Part shown: piece by piece, positions 28,161 to 41,690 of the stretch | Layout of the letters: each line of letters begins with the position of its first letter | Numbering within the stretch: position 1 is the stretch's first letter | Assembly (NCBI RefSeq): GCF_000003605.2 | Contig: NW_003122284.1 | Span: forward strand, 1-48,538 | Source: Saccoglossus kowalevskii | Lineage: Eukaryota; Hemichordata; Enteropneusta; Harrimaniidae | Direction of reading: 5' to 3' | DNA length: 48,538 nucleotides | The notes under the pieces: generated by a model | The model's database searches: none | Told to the model about the DNA's origin: nothing | The model's input: the letters and a program-made list of their open reading frames with translations, nothing else | Translations under genes and position numbers: made by a program

Positions 28161-30504
28161 ACATGCAAGCACAGTGTGGTAGACGTCAATGCAATATTAC
28201 ACAAACACAGGGTGATAGACGTCAATGCAATATTACACAAACACAGGGTGGTGGAGTTCAATGCAATATTACACAAACACAGGGTGATAGACGTCAATGC
28301 AATATTACACAAACACAGGGTGATAGATGTCAAAGCAATATTACACAAACACAGGGTGATAGACGTCAATACAATATTACACAAACACAGGGTGGTGGAG
28401 TTCAATGCAATATTACACAAACACAGGGTGGTAGACGTCAATGTAATATTACACAAACACAGGGTGATAGATATCAATGCAATATTACACAAACACAAGG
28501 TGATAGACGTCAATGCAATATTACACAAACACAGGGTGATAGATGTCAATGCAATATTACACAAACACAGGGTGGTAGACGTCAATGCAATATTACACAA
28601 ACACAGGGTGGTAGACGTCAATGCAATATTACACAAGCACAGGGTGGTAGACGTCAATGCAATATTACACAAACACAGGGTGATAGACGTCAATGCAATA
28701 TTACACAAACACAGGGTGGTGGAGTTTAATGCAATATTACACAAACACAGGGTGATAGACGTCAATGCAATATTACACAAACACAGGGTGATAGACGTCA
28801 ATGCAATATTACACAAACACAGGGTGATAGACGTCAATGCAATATTACACAAACACAGGGTGATAGACGTCAATGCAATATTACACAAGCACAGGGTGGT
28901 AGACGAAAATGCAATATTACACAAACACAGGGTGATAGACGTCAATGCAATATCACACAAGCACAGGGTGGTGGAGTTCAATGCAATATTACACAAACAC
29001 AGGGTGGTAGACGTCGATGCAATATTACACAAACACAGGGTGGTAGACGTCGATGCAATATTAAACAAACACAGGGTGATAGACGTCAAAGCAATATTAC
29101 ACAAACACAGGGTGATAGACGTCAATGCAATATTACACAAACACAGGGTGGTGGACTTCAATGCAATATTACCCAAACACAGGGTGGTAGACGTCAATGT
29201 AATATTACACAAACATAGGGTGATAGATGTCAATGCAATATTACACAAACACAGGGTGATAGATGTCAATGCAATATTACACAAACACAGGGTGGTAGAC
29301 GTCAATGCAATATTACACAAACACAGGGTGGTAGAAGTCAATGCAATATTACACAAGCACAGGGTGGTAGACGTCAATGCAATATTACACAAACACAGGG
29401 TGATAGACGTCAATGCAATATTACACAAACACAGGGTGATAGACGTCAATGCAATATTACACAAACACAGGGTGATAGACGTCAATGCAATATTACACAA
29501 ACACAGGGTGATAGACGTCAATGCAATATTACCCAAACACAGGGTGGTGGACTTCAATGCAATATTACCCAAACACAGGGTGGTAGACGTCAATGTAATA
29601 TTACACAAACACAAGGTGATAGACGTCAATGCAATATTACACAAACACAGGGTGATAGATGTCAATGCAATATTACACAAACACAGGGTGGTAGACGTCA
29701 ATGCAATATTACACAAACACAGGGTGGTAGAAGTCAATGCAATATTACACAAGCACAGGGTGGTAGACGTCAATGCAATATTACACAAATACAGGGTGAT
29801 AGACGTCAATGCAATATTACACAAACACAGGGTGGTGGAGTTCAATGCAATATTACACAAACACAGGGTGATAGACGTCAATGCAATATTACACAAACAC
29901 AGGGTGATAGATGTCAATGCAATATTACACAAACACAGGGTGATAGACGTCAATGCAATATTACACAAACAGAGGGTGGTAGACGTCAATGCAATATTAC
30001 ACAAACACAGGGTGGTGGAGTTCAATGCAATATTACACAAACACAGAGTGATAGACGTCAATGCAATATTACACAAACACAGGGGTGATAGACGTCAATG
30101 CAATATACACAGACACAGGGTGATAGACGTCAATGCAATATTACACAAACACAGGGTGATAGCCGTCAATGCAATATCACACAAGCACAGGGTGGTGGAG
30201 TTCAATGCAATATTACACAAACACAGGGTGGTAGACGTCAATGCAATATTAAACAAACACAGGGTGATAGACGTCAAAGCAATATTACACAAACACAGGG
30301 TGATAGACGTCAATGCAATATTACACAAACACAGGGTGGTGGAGTTCAATGCAATATTACACAAACACAGGGTGGTAGACGTCAATGTAATATTACACAA
30401 ACACAGGGTGATAGATGTCAATGCAATATTACACAAACACAGGGTGATAGACGTCAATGCAATATTACACAAACACATGGTGATAGATGTCAATGCAATA
30501 TCAC
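28161..30504. repeat. array block: third copy of the GATATC / GGAGTTTAATG series
   Basis: Only four units after the marker the sequence joins the middle of the series at GATGTCAAAGC, CAATACAAT, GATATC (near 28470) and GGAGTTTAATG (28721). This looks like an unequal-crossover junction between a marker block and the 26640-27030 type. GTCGATG units follow near 29014 and 29049, then CCCAAACAC and GTAGAAGTC units as at 16200-16700. ACATAGGG occurs at 29214. Compensating +1 and -1 indels lie at 30083 and 30105. Confidence 0.87.
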
Positions 30505-32342
30505 ACATGCAAGCACAGTGTGGTAGACGTCAATGCAATATTACACAAACACAGGGTGATAGACGTCAATGCAATATTACACAAACACAGGGTGGTGGAG
30601 TTCAATGCAATATTACACAAACACAGGGTGATAGACGTCAATGCAATATTACACAAACACAGGGTGATAGATGTCAATGCAATATTACACAAACACAGGG
30701 TGATAGACGTCAATGCAATATTACACAAACACAGGGTGATAGATGTCAATGCAATATTACACAAACACAGGGTGATAGACGTCAATGCAATATTACACAA
30801 ACACAGGGTGATAGACGTCAATGCTATTACACAAACACAAGGTGATAGACGTCAATGCAATATTACACAAACACAGGGTGATAGACGTCAATGCAATATT
30901 ACACAAACACAAGGTGATAGACGTCAATGCAATAGTACACAAATACAAGGTGATAGACGTCAATGCAATATTACACTAACACAAGGTGATAGACGTCAAT
31001 GCAATATTACACAAACACAAGGTGATAGACATCAATGCAATATTACACAAACACAGGGTGATAGACGTCAATGCAATATTACACAAACACAGGGTGATAG
31101 ACGTCAATGCAATATTACACAAACACAGGTTGGTGGAGTTCAATGCAATATTACACAAACACAGGGTGATAGACGTCAATGCAATATTACACAAACACAG
31201 GGTGATAGACGTATAGACGCAATATTACACGAACACAGGGTGATAGACGTCAATGCAATATTACACAAACACAGGATGATAGACGTCAATGCAATATTAC
31301 ACAAACACAGGGTGGTAGACGTCAATGCAATATTACACAAACACAAGGTGATAGACGTCAATGCAATATTACACAAACACAGGGTGATAGACGTCAATGC
31401 AATATTACACAAACACAGGGTGATAGACGTCAATGCAATATTACACAGACACAGGGTGGTAGACGTCAATGCAATATTACACAAACACAGGGTGGTGGAC
31501 TTCAATGCAATATTACACAAACACAGGGTGATAGACGTCAATGCAATATTACACAAACACAGGATGATAGACGTCAATGCAATATAACACAAGCACAGGG
31601 TGGTGGAGTTCAATGCAATATTACACAAACACAGGGTGGTAGACGTCAATGCAATATTAAACAAACACAGGGTGATAGACGTCAAAGCAATATTACACAA
31701 ACACAGGGTGATAGACGTCAATGCAATATTACACAAACACAGGGTGGTGGAGTTCAATGCAATATTACACAAACACAGGGTGGTAGACGTCAATGCAATA
31801 TTACACAAACACAGGGTGGTAGACGTCAATGCAATATTACACAAGCACAGGGTGGTAGACGTCAATGCAATATTACACAAACACAGGGTGATAGACGTCA
31901 ATGCAATATTACACAAACACAGGGTGGTGGAGTTCAATGCAATATTACACAAACACAGGGTGATAGACGTCAATGCAATATTACACAAACACAGGGTGAT
32001 AGATGTCAATGCAATATTACACAAACACAGGGTGATAGACGTCAATGCAATATTACACAAACACAGGGTGATAGACGTCAATGCTATTACACAAACACAA
32101 GGTGATAGACGTCAATGCAATATTACACAAACACAGGGTGATAGACGTCAATGCAATATTACACAAACACAGGGTGATAGACGTCAATGCAATATTACAA
32201 AAACACAGGGTGGTAGACGTCAATGCAATATTACACAAACACAGGGTGATAGACGTCAATTCAATATTACACAAACACAGGGTGATAGACGTCAATGCAA
32301 TATTACACAAACACAGGGTGATAGACGTCAATGCAATATTAC
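30505..32342. repeat. array block with two 34-bp units and one 38-bp unit
   Basis: Landmarks in order: form-T marker, 34-bp unit (30819), SL (30933), CAGGTTGGTGG (31126), 38-bp unit of subtype ii (31211), ATAACACAAGCAC (near 31583), second 34-bp unit (32079). This second 34-bp unit is the only one of seven not followed by SL. Two units later the sequence becomes the ATTACAAAAACAC / CAATTCAAT run that always precedes a form-G marker, so a recombination junction lies between about 32115 and 32190. Confidence 0.9.
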
Positions 32343-32670
32343 ACATGCAAGCACAGGGTGGTAGACGTCAATGCAATATTACACAAACACAGGGTGATAG
32401 ACGTCAATGCAATATTACACAAACACAGGGTGGTAGACGTCAATGCAATATTACACAAACACAGGGTGGTAGACGTCAATGCAATATTACACAAACACAG
32501 GGTGATAGACGTCAATGCAATATTACACAAACACAAGGTGGTAGACGTCAATGCAATATTACACAAACACAGGGTGATAGACGTCAATGCAATATTACAC
32601 AAACACAGGGTGGTAGACGTCAATGCAATATTACACAAACACAGGGTGATAGACGTCAATGCAATATCAC
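32343..32670. repeat. 328-bp module, copy 3
   Basis: Form-G marker plus eight units in the same GATAG/GGTAG order as at 11011 and 12787. It lies more than 19 kb from those copies with no length change, so the module has moved or been copied across a long part of the array. Confidence 0.92.
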
Positions 32671-34509
32671 ACATGCAAGCACAGTGTGGTAGACGTCAAT
32701 GCAATATTACACAAACACAGGGTGATAGACGTCAATGCAATATTACACAAACACAGGGTGATAGACGTCAATGCAATATTACACAAACACAGGGTGGTGG
32801 AGTTCAATGCAATATTACACAAACACAGGGTGGTAGTCGTCAATGCAATATTACACAAACACAGGGTGATAGACTTCAATGCAATATTACACAAACACAG
32901 GGTGGTAGACGTCAATGCAATATTACACAAACACAGGGTGATAGACGTCAATGCAATATTACACAAACACAGGGTGATAGACGTCAATGCAATATTACAC
33001 AAACACAGGGTGGTAGACGTCAATGCAATATTACACAAACACAGGGTGGTGGACTTCAATGCAATATTACACAAACACAGGGTGATAGACGTCAATGCAA
33101 TATTACACAAACACAGGGTGATAGACTTCAATGCAATATTACACAAACACAGGGTGGTAGACGTCAATACAATATTACACAAACACAGGGTGATAGACGT
33201 CAATGCAATATTACACAAACACAGGGTGATAGACGTCAATGCAATATTACACAAACACAGGGTGATAGACGTCAATGCAATATTACACAAACACAGGGTG
33301 ATAGACGTCAATGCAATATTACACAAACACAGGGTGGTAGACGTCAATGCAATATTACACAAACACAGGGTGGTGGACTTCAATGCAATATTACACAAAC
33401 ACAGGGTGATAGACGTCAATGCAATATTACACAAACACAGGGTGATAGACGTCAATGCAATATTACACAAACACAGGGTGGTAGACGTCTATGCAATATT
33501 ACACAAACACAGGGTGATAGACGTCAATGCAATATTACACAAACACAGGGTGATAGACGTCAATGCAATATTACACAAACACAGGGTGGTAGACGTCTAT
33601 GCAATATTACACAAACACAGGGTGATAGACGTCAATGCAATATTACACAAACACAGGGTGGTAGACGTCAATGCAATATTACACAAACACAGGGTGGTGG
33701 ACTTCAATGCAATATTACACAAACACAGGGTGATAGACGTCAATGCAATATTACACAAACACAGGGTGATAGACGTCTATGCAATATTACACAAACACAG
33801 GGTGATAGACGTCAATGCAATATTACACAAACACAAGGTGATAGACGTCAATGCAATATTACACAAACACAAGGTGATAGACGTCAATGCAATATTACAC
33901 AAACACAGAATAATAGACGTCAATGCAATATTACACAAACACAGGGTGATAGACGTCAATGCAATATTACACAAACACAAGGTGATAGACGTCAATGCAA
34001 TAGTACACAAATACAAGGTGATAGACGTCAATGCAATATTACACTAACACAGGGTGATAGACGTCAATGCAATATTACACAAACACAAGGTGATAGACGA
34101 CAATACAATATTACACAGACACAGGGTGATAGACGTCAATGCAACATTACACAAACACAGGGTGGTAGACGTTAATACAATATTACACAAACACAAGGTG
34201 ATAGACATCAATGCAATATTACACAAACACAGGGTGATAGACGTCAATGCAATATTACACAAACACAGGGTGATAGACGTCAATGCAATATTACACAAAC
34301 ACAGGGTGATAGACGTCAATGCAATATTAAACAAACACAGGGTGGTAGACGTCAATGCAATATTAACAGACACAGGGTGATAGACGTCAATGCAATATTA
34401 CAAAAACACAGGGTGGTAGACGTCAATGCAATATTACACAAACACAGGGTGATAGACGTCAATGCAATATTACACAAACACAGGGTGATAGACGTCAATG
34501 CAATATTAC
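32671..34509. repeat. array block: form-T marker to form-G marker
   Basis: After the marker come GGTGGAGTTC, GGTAGTCGTC and GATAGACTTC units as at 11339, then several repeats of GGTGGACTTC and GACGTCTATG units (near 33045, 33365, 33489, 33597, 33707 and 33777) that reflect short duplications. CAGAATAATAG near 33907 is a private change of the CAGAATG unit. SL lies at 34001 and the CGACAATAC module at 34098. GACGTTAATAC near 34160 adds a stop. One base is missing at 34363 (ATTAACAGAC). Confidence 0.88.
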
Positions 34510-35485
34510 ACATGCAAGCACAGGGTGGTAGACGTCAATGCAATATTACACAAACACAGGGTGGTAGACGTCAATGCAATATTACACAAACACAGGGTGA
34601 TAGACGTCAATGCAATATTACACAAACACAGGGTGGTGGACTTCAATGCAATATTACACAAACACAGGGTGATAGACGTCAATGCAATATTACACAAACA
34701 CAGGGTGGTAGACGTCTATGCAATATTACACAAACACAGGGTGATAGACGTCAATGCAATATTACACAAACACAAGGTGATAGACGTCAATGCAATATTA
34801 CACAAACACAAGGTGATAGACGTCAATGCAATATTACACAAACACAGAATGATAGACGTCAATGCAATATTACACAAACACAGGGTGATAGACGTCAATG
34901 CAATATTACACAAACACAAGGTGATAGACGTCAATGCAATAGTACACAAATACAAGGTGATAGACGTCAATGCAATATTACACTAACACAGGGTGATAGA
35001 CGTCAATGCAATATTACACAAACACAAGGTGATAGACGACAATACAATATTACACAGACACAGGGTGATAGACGTCAATGCAACATTACACAAACACAGG
35101 GTGGTAGACGTCAATACAATATTACACAAACACAAGGTGATAGACATCAATGCAATATTACACAAACACAGGGTGATAGACGTCAATGCAATATTACACA
35201 AACACAGGGTGATAGACGTCAATGCAATATTACACAAACACAGGGTGATAGACGTCAATGCAATATTAAACAAACACAGGGTGGTAGACGTCAATGCAAT
35301 ATTACACAGACACAGGGTGATAGACGTCAATGCAATATTACAAAAACACAGGGTGGTAGACGTCAATGCAATATTACACAAACACAGGGAGATAGACGTC
35401 AATTCAATATTACACAAACACAGGGTGATAGACGTCAATGCAATATTACACAAACACAGGGTGATAGACGTCAATGCAATATTAC
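34510..35485. repeat. second copy of a 939-bp tandem higher-order repeat
   Basis: SL (34001 to 34940) and the CGACAATAC unit (34098 to 35037) recur exactly 939 bp downstream, and CAGAATG recurs at about the same distance. The ends differ: the form-G markers at 34510 and 35486 are 976 bp apart because the left copy lacks one unit and one base near 34363. The right copy keeps the full ATTAAACAAAC, CAGACACAGG, ATTACAAAAACAC, CAATTCAAT run. Confidence 0.9.
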
Positions 35486-35813
35486 ACATGCAAGCACAGG
35501 GTGGTAGACGTCAATGCAATATTACACAAACACAGGGTGATAGACGTCAATGCAATATTACACAAACACAGGGTGGTAGACGTCAATGCAATATTACACA
35601 AACACAGGGTGGTAGACGTCAATGCAATATTACACAAACACAGGGTGATGGACGTCAATGCAATATTACACAAACACAAGGTGGTAGACGTCAATGCAAT
35701 ATTACACAAACACAGGGTGATAGACGTCAATGCAATATTACACAAACACAGGGTGGTAGACGTCAATGCAATATTACACAAACACAGGGTGATAGACGTC
35801 AATGCAATATCAC
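35486..35813. repeat. 328-bp module, copy 4
   Basis: Same length and unit order as the three other copies. One visible private change is GATGGACGTC near 35648 in place of GATAGACGTC. Confidence 0.92.
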
Positions 35814-38373
35814 ACATGCAAGCACAGTGTGGTAGACGTCAATGCAATATTACACAAACACAGGGTGATAGACGTCAATGCAATATTACACAAACACAGG
35901 GTGATAGACGTCAATGCAATATTACACAAACACAGGGTGATAGACGTCAATGCAATATTACACAAACACAGGGTGATAGACAGTCCATGCAATATTACAC
36001 AAACACAGGGTGATAGACGTCAATGCAATATACACTAACGCAAGGGGATAGACGTCAATGCAATATTACACAAACACAGGGTGATAGGCGTCAATGCAAT
36101 ATTACACACACACAGGGTGATAGACGTCAATGCAATATTACACAAACACAGGGTGGTGGAGTTCAATGCAATATTACACAAACACAGGGTGATAGTCGTC
36201 AATGCAATATTACACAAACACAGGGTGGTGGAGTTCAATGCAATATTACACAAACACAGGGTGATAGACGTCAATGCAATATTACACAAACACAGGTTGG
36301 TGGAGTTCAATGCAATATTACACAAACACAGGGTGATAGACGTCAATGCAATATTACACAAACACAGGGTGATAGATGTATAGACGCAATATTACACGAA
36401 CACAGGGTGATAGACGTCAATGCAATATTACACAAACACAGGATGATAGACGTCAATGCAATATTACACAAACACAGGGTGGTAGACGTCAATGCAATAT
36501 TACACAAACACAAGGTGATAGACGTCAATGCAATATTACACAAACACAGGGTGATAGACGTCAATGCAATATTACACAAACACAGGGTGATAGACGTCAA
36601 TGCAATATTACACAGACACAGGGTGGTAGACGTCAATGCAATATTACACAAACACAGGGTGGTGGACTTCAATGCAATATTACACAAACACAGGGTGATA
36701 GACGTCAATGCAATATTACACAAACACAGGATGATAGACGTCAATGCAATATAACACAAGCACAGGGTGGTGGAGTTCAATGCAATATTACACAAACACA
36801 GGGTGGTAGACGTCAATGCAATATTAAACAAACACAGGGTGATAGACGTCAAAGCAATATTACACAAACACAGGGTGATAGACGTCAATGCAATTTTACA
36901 CAAAGACAGGGTGGTGGAGTTCAATGCAATATTACACAAACACAGGGTGGTAGACGTCAATGTAATATTACACAAACACAGGGTGATAGATGTCAATGCA
37001 ATATTACACAAACACAAGGTGATAGACGTCAATGCAATATTACACAAACACAGGGTGATAGATGTCAATGCAATATTACACAAACACAGGGTGGTAGACG
37101 TCAATGCAATATTACACAAACACAGGGTGGTAGACGTCAATGCAATATTACACAAGCACAGGGTGGTAGACGTCAATGCAATATTACACAAACACAGGGT
37201 GATAGACGTCAATGCAATATTACACAAACACAGGGTGGTGGAGTTCAATGCAATATTACACAAACACAGGGTGATAGACGTCAATGCAATATTACACAAA
37301 CACAGGGTGATAGATGTCAATGCAATATTACACAAACACAGGGTGATAGACGTCAATGCAATATTACACAAACACAGGGTGATAGACGTCAATGCTATTA
37401 CACAAACACAAGGTGATAGACGTCAATGCAATATTACACAAACACAGGGTGATAGACGTCAATGCAATATTACACAAACACAAGGTGATAGACGTCAATG
37501 CAATAGTACACAAATACAAGGTGATAGACGTCAATGCAATATTACACTAACACAAGGTGATAGACGTCAATGCAATATTACACAAACACAAGGTGATAGA
37601 CATCAATGCAATATTACACAAACACAGGGTTATAGACGTCAATGCAATATTACACAAACACAGGATGATAGACGTCAATGCAATATTACACAAACACAGG
37701 TTGGTAGAGTTCAATGCAATATTACACAAACACAGGGTGATAGACGTCAATGCAATATTACACAAACACAGGGTGATAGACGTCAATGCAATATTACACA
37801 AACACAGGGTGATAGACGTCAATGCAATATTACACAAACACAGAATGATAGACGTCAATGCAATATTACACAAACACAGGGTGATAGACGTCAATGCAAT
37901 ATTACACAGACACAGGGTGGTAGACGTCAATGCAATATTACACAAACACAGGGTGGTGGACTTCAATGCAATATTACACAAACACAGGGTGATAGACGTC
38001 AATGCAATATTACACAAACACAGGGTGATAGACGTCAATGCAATATCACACAAGCACAGGGTGGTGGAGTTCAATGCAATATTACACAAACACAGGGTGG
38101 TAGACGTCAATGCAATATTAAACAAACACAGGGTGATAGACGTCAAAGCAATATTACACAAACACAGGGTGATAGACGTCAATGCAATATTACACAAACA
38201 CAGGGTGGTGGAGTTCAATGCAATATTACACAAACACAGGGTGGTAGACGTCAATGTAATATTACACAAACACAGGGTGATAGATGTCAATGCAATATTA
38301 CACAAACACAGGGTGATAGACGTCAATGCAATATTACACAAACACATGGTGATAGATGTCAATGCAATATCAC
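35814..38373. repeat. array block: form-T marker, 38-bp unit, 34-bp unit, SL
   Basis: An irregular patch lies at 35980-36050 (GACAGTCCATG, ATATACACTAACGC, AAGGGGATAG). ATTACACACACAGG and GATAGGCGTC near 36085-36110 match 39005-39030. CAGGTTGGTGG at 36293 is followed 85 bp later by a 38-bp unit of subtype ii with GATGTATAG. ATAACACAAGCAC lies near 36752, the 34-bp unit at 37390 and SL at 37504. The composite module here lacks two ordinary units before GTTATAG, giving 870 bp from SL to the form-T marker instead of 942. Confidence 0.88.
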
Positions 38374-41300
38374 ACATGCAAGCACAGTGTGGTAGACGTC
38401 AATGCAATATTACACAAACACAGGGTGATAGACGTCAATGCAATATTACACAAACACAGGGTGGTGGAGTTCAATGCAATATTACACAAACACAGGGTGA
38501 TAGACGTCAATGCAATATTACACAAACACAGGGTGATAGATGTCAATGCAATATTACACAAACACAGGGTGATAGACGTCAATGCAATATTACACAAACA
38601 GAGGGTGGTAGACGTCAATGCAATATTACACAAACACAGGGTGGTGGAGTTCAATGCAATATTACACAAACACAGGGTGATAGACGTTAATGCAATATTA
38701 CACAAACACAGGGTGATAGACGTTAATGCAATATTACACAAACACAGGGTGATAGACGTCAATGCAATATTACACAAACACAGGGTGATAGACGTCAATG
38801 CAATATTACACAAAACACAGGGTGGTGGAGTTCAATGCAATATTACACAAACACAGGGTGATAGACGTCAAATGCAATATTACACAAACACAGGGTGATA
38901 GACGTCAATGCAATATTACACAAACACAGGGTGGTGGAGTTCAAATGCAATATTACACTAACACAAGGTGATAGACGTCAATGCAATATTACACAAACAC
39001 AGGGTGATAGGCGTCAATGCAATATTACACACACACAGGGTGATAGACGTCAATGCAATATTACACAAACACAGGGTGGTGGAGTTCAATGCAATATTAC
39101 ACAAACACAGGGTGATAGACGTCAATGCAATATTACACAAACACAGGGTGGTGGAGTTCAATGCAATATTACACAAACACAGGGTGATAGACGTCAATGC
39201 AATATTACACAAACACAGGTTGGTGGAGTTCAATGCAATATTACACAAACACAGGGTGATAGACGTCAATGCAATATTACACAAACACAGGGTGATAGAC
39301 GTATAGACGCAATATTACACGAACACAGGGTGATAGACGTCAATGCAATATTACACAAACACAGGGTGATAGACGTCAATGCAATATTACACAAACACAG
39401 GGTGATAGACGTCAATGCAATATTACACAAACACAAGGTGATAGACATCAATGCAATATTACACAAACACAGGGTGATAGACGTCAATGCAATATTACAC
39501 AAACACAAGGTGATAGACATCAATGCAATATTACACAAACACAGGGTGATAGACGTCAATGCAATATTACACAAACACAGGGTGATAGACGTCAATGCAA
39601 TATTACACAAACACAGGGTGGTGGAGTTCAATGCAATATTACACAAACACAGGGTGATAGACGTCAATGCAATATTACACAAACACAAGGTGATAGACGT
39701 CAATGCAATATTACACAAACACAGGGTGATAGACGTCAATGCAATATTACACAAACACAGGGTGATAGACGTCAATGCAATATTACACAAACACAAGGTG
39801 ATAGACGTCAATGCAATATTACACAAACACAGGGTGATAGACGTCAATGCAATATTACACAAACACAGGGTGATAGACGTCAATGCAATATTACACAAAC
39901 ACAAGGTGATAGACGTCAATGCAATATTACACAAACACAGGGTGATAGACGTCCATGCAATATTACACAAACACAGGGTGATAGACGTCAATGCAATATT
40001 ACACAAACACAGGGTGGTGGAGTTCAATGCAATATTACACAAACACAGGGTGATAGACGTCAATGCAATATTACACAAACACAGGTTGGTGGAGTTCAAT
40101 GCAATATTACACAAACACAGGGTGATAGACGTCAATGCAATATTACACAAACACAGGGTGATAGACGTATAGACGCAATATTACACGAACACAGGGTGAT
40201 AGACGTCAATGCAATATTACACAAACACAGGGTGATAGACGTCAATGCAATATTACACAAACACAGGGTGATAGACGTCAATGCAATATTACACAAACAC
40301 AAGGTGATAGACGTCAATGCAATATTACACAAACACAAGGTGATAGACGTCAATGCAATATTACACAAACACAAGGTGATAGACATCAATGCAATATTAC
40401 ACAAACACAGGGTGATAGACGTCAATGCAATATTACACAAACACAGGGTGATAGACGTCAATGCAATATTACACAAAACATAGGGTGGTGGAGTTCGATG
40501 CAATATTACACAAACACAGGGTGGTAGACGTCAATGTAATATTACACAAACACAGGGTGATAGATGTCAATGCAATATTACACAAACACAGGGTGGTAGA
40601 CGTCAATGCAATATTACACAAACACAGGGTGATAGATGTCAATGCAATATTACACAAACACAGGGTGGTAGACGTCAATGCAATATTACACAAACACAGG
40701 GTGATAGACGTCAATGCAATATTACACAAACACAGGGTGATAGATGTCAATGCAATATTACACAAACACAGGGTGGTAGACGTCAATGCAATATTACACA
40801 AACACAGGGTGGTAGACGTCGATGCAATATTACACAAGCACAGGGTGGTAGACGTCAATGCAATATTACACAAACACAGGGTGATAGACGTCAATTCAAT
40901 ATTACACAAACACAGGGTGGTAGACGTCAATGCAATATTACACAAACACAGGGTGGTAGACGTCGATGCAATATTACACAAGCACAGGGTGGTAGACGTC
41001 AATGCAATATTACACAAACACAGGGTGATAGACGTCAATTCAATATTACACAAACACAGGGTGGTGGAGTTCAATGCAATATTACACAAACACAGGGTGA
41101 TAGACGTCAATGCAATATTACACAAACACAGGGTGATAGATGTCAATGCAATATTACACAAACACAGGGTGATAGACGTCAATGCAATATTACACAAACA
41201 GAGGGTGATAGACGTCAATGCAATATTACACAAACACAGGGTGGTGGAGTTCAATGCAATATTACACAAACACAGGGTGATAGACGTCAATGCAATATTA

Positions 41301-41540
41301 CACAAACACAGGGTGATAGACGTCAATGCAATATTACACAAACACAGGGTGATAGACGTCAATGCAATATTACACAAACACAGGATGATAGACGTCAATG
41401 CAATATTACACAAACACAGGTTGGTGGAGTTCAATGCAATATTACACAAACACAGGGTGATAGACGTCAATGCAATATTACACAAACACAGGGTGATAGA
41501 CGTCAATGCAATATTACACAAACACAGGGTGATAGACGTC
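38374..41540. repeat. array block with two 38-bp units of subtype i
   Basis: After the marker an ACAGAGGG unit lies near 38599. Two successive units have GACGTTAATG (near 38685 and 38721). Three single-base insertions follow (AAAACACAGG near 38813, GTCAAATGC near 38869, TTCAAATGC near 38942). The 38-bp units at 39301 and 40167 are each preceded by CAGGTTGGTGG at 85 bp. One extra A occurs near 40477. GTCGATG units at 40818 and 40962 (144 bp apart), each with a CAATTCAAT unit after them, are a four-unit duplication shared with 19690-20100. Confidence 0.87.
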
Positions 41541-41690
41541 AATGCATATTACACAAACACAGGGTGATAGACGTCAATGCATATTACACAACCGGGGTGG
41601 TAGACGTCATGCATATTACCAAACCGGGTGGTAGACGTCAATGTAATATTACACAAACCAGGGTGATAGACGTCAATGCAATATTACACA
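41541..41690. repeat. degenerate patch of shortened units
   Basis: Four consecutive units have lost bases: GTCAATGCATATT near 41541 and again near 41575, ACAACCGGGG near 41590, GTCATGCATATTACC near 41607 and ACAAACCAGGG near 41653. Every loss is within a short homopolymer or dinucleotide, as expected of consensus errors. Clean units resume after about 41665, the first carrying ACACACGGTG. Confidence 0.82.
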
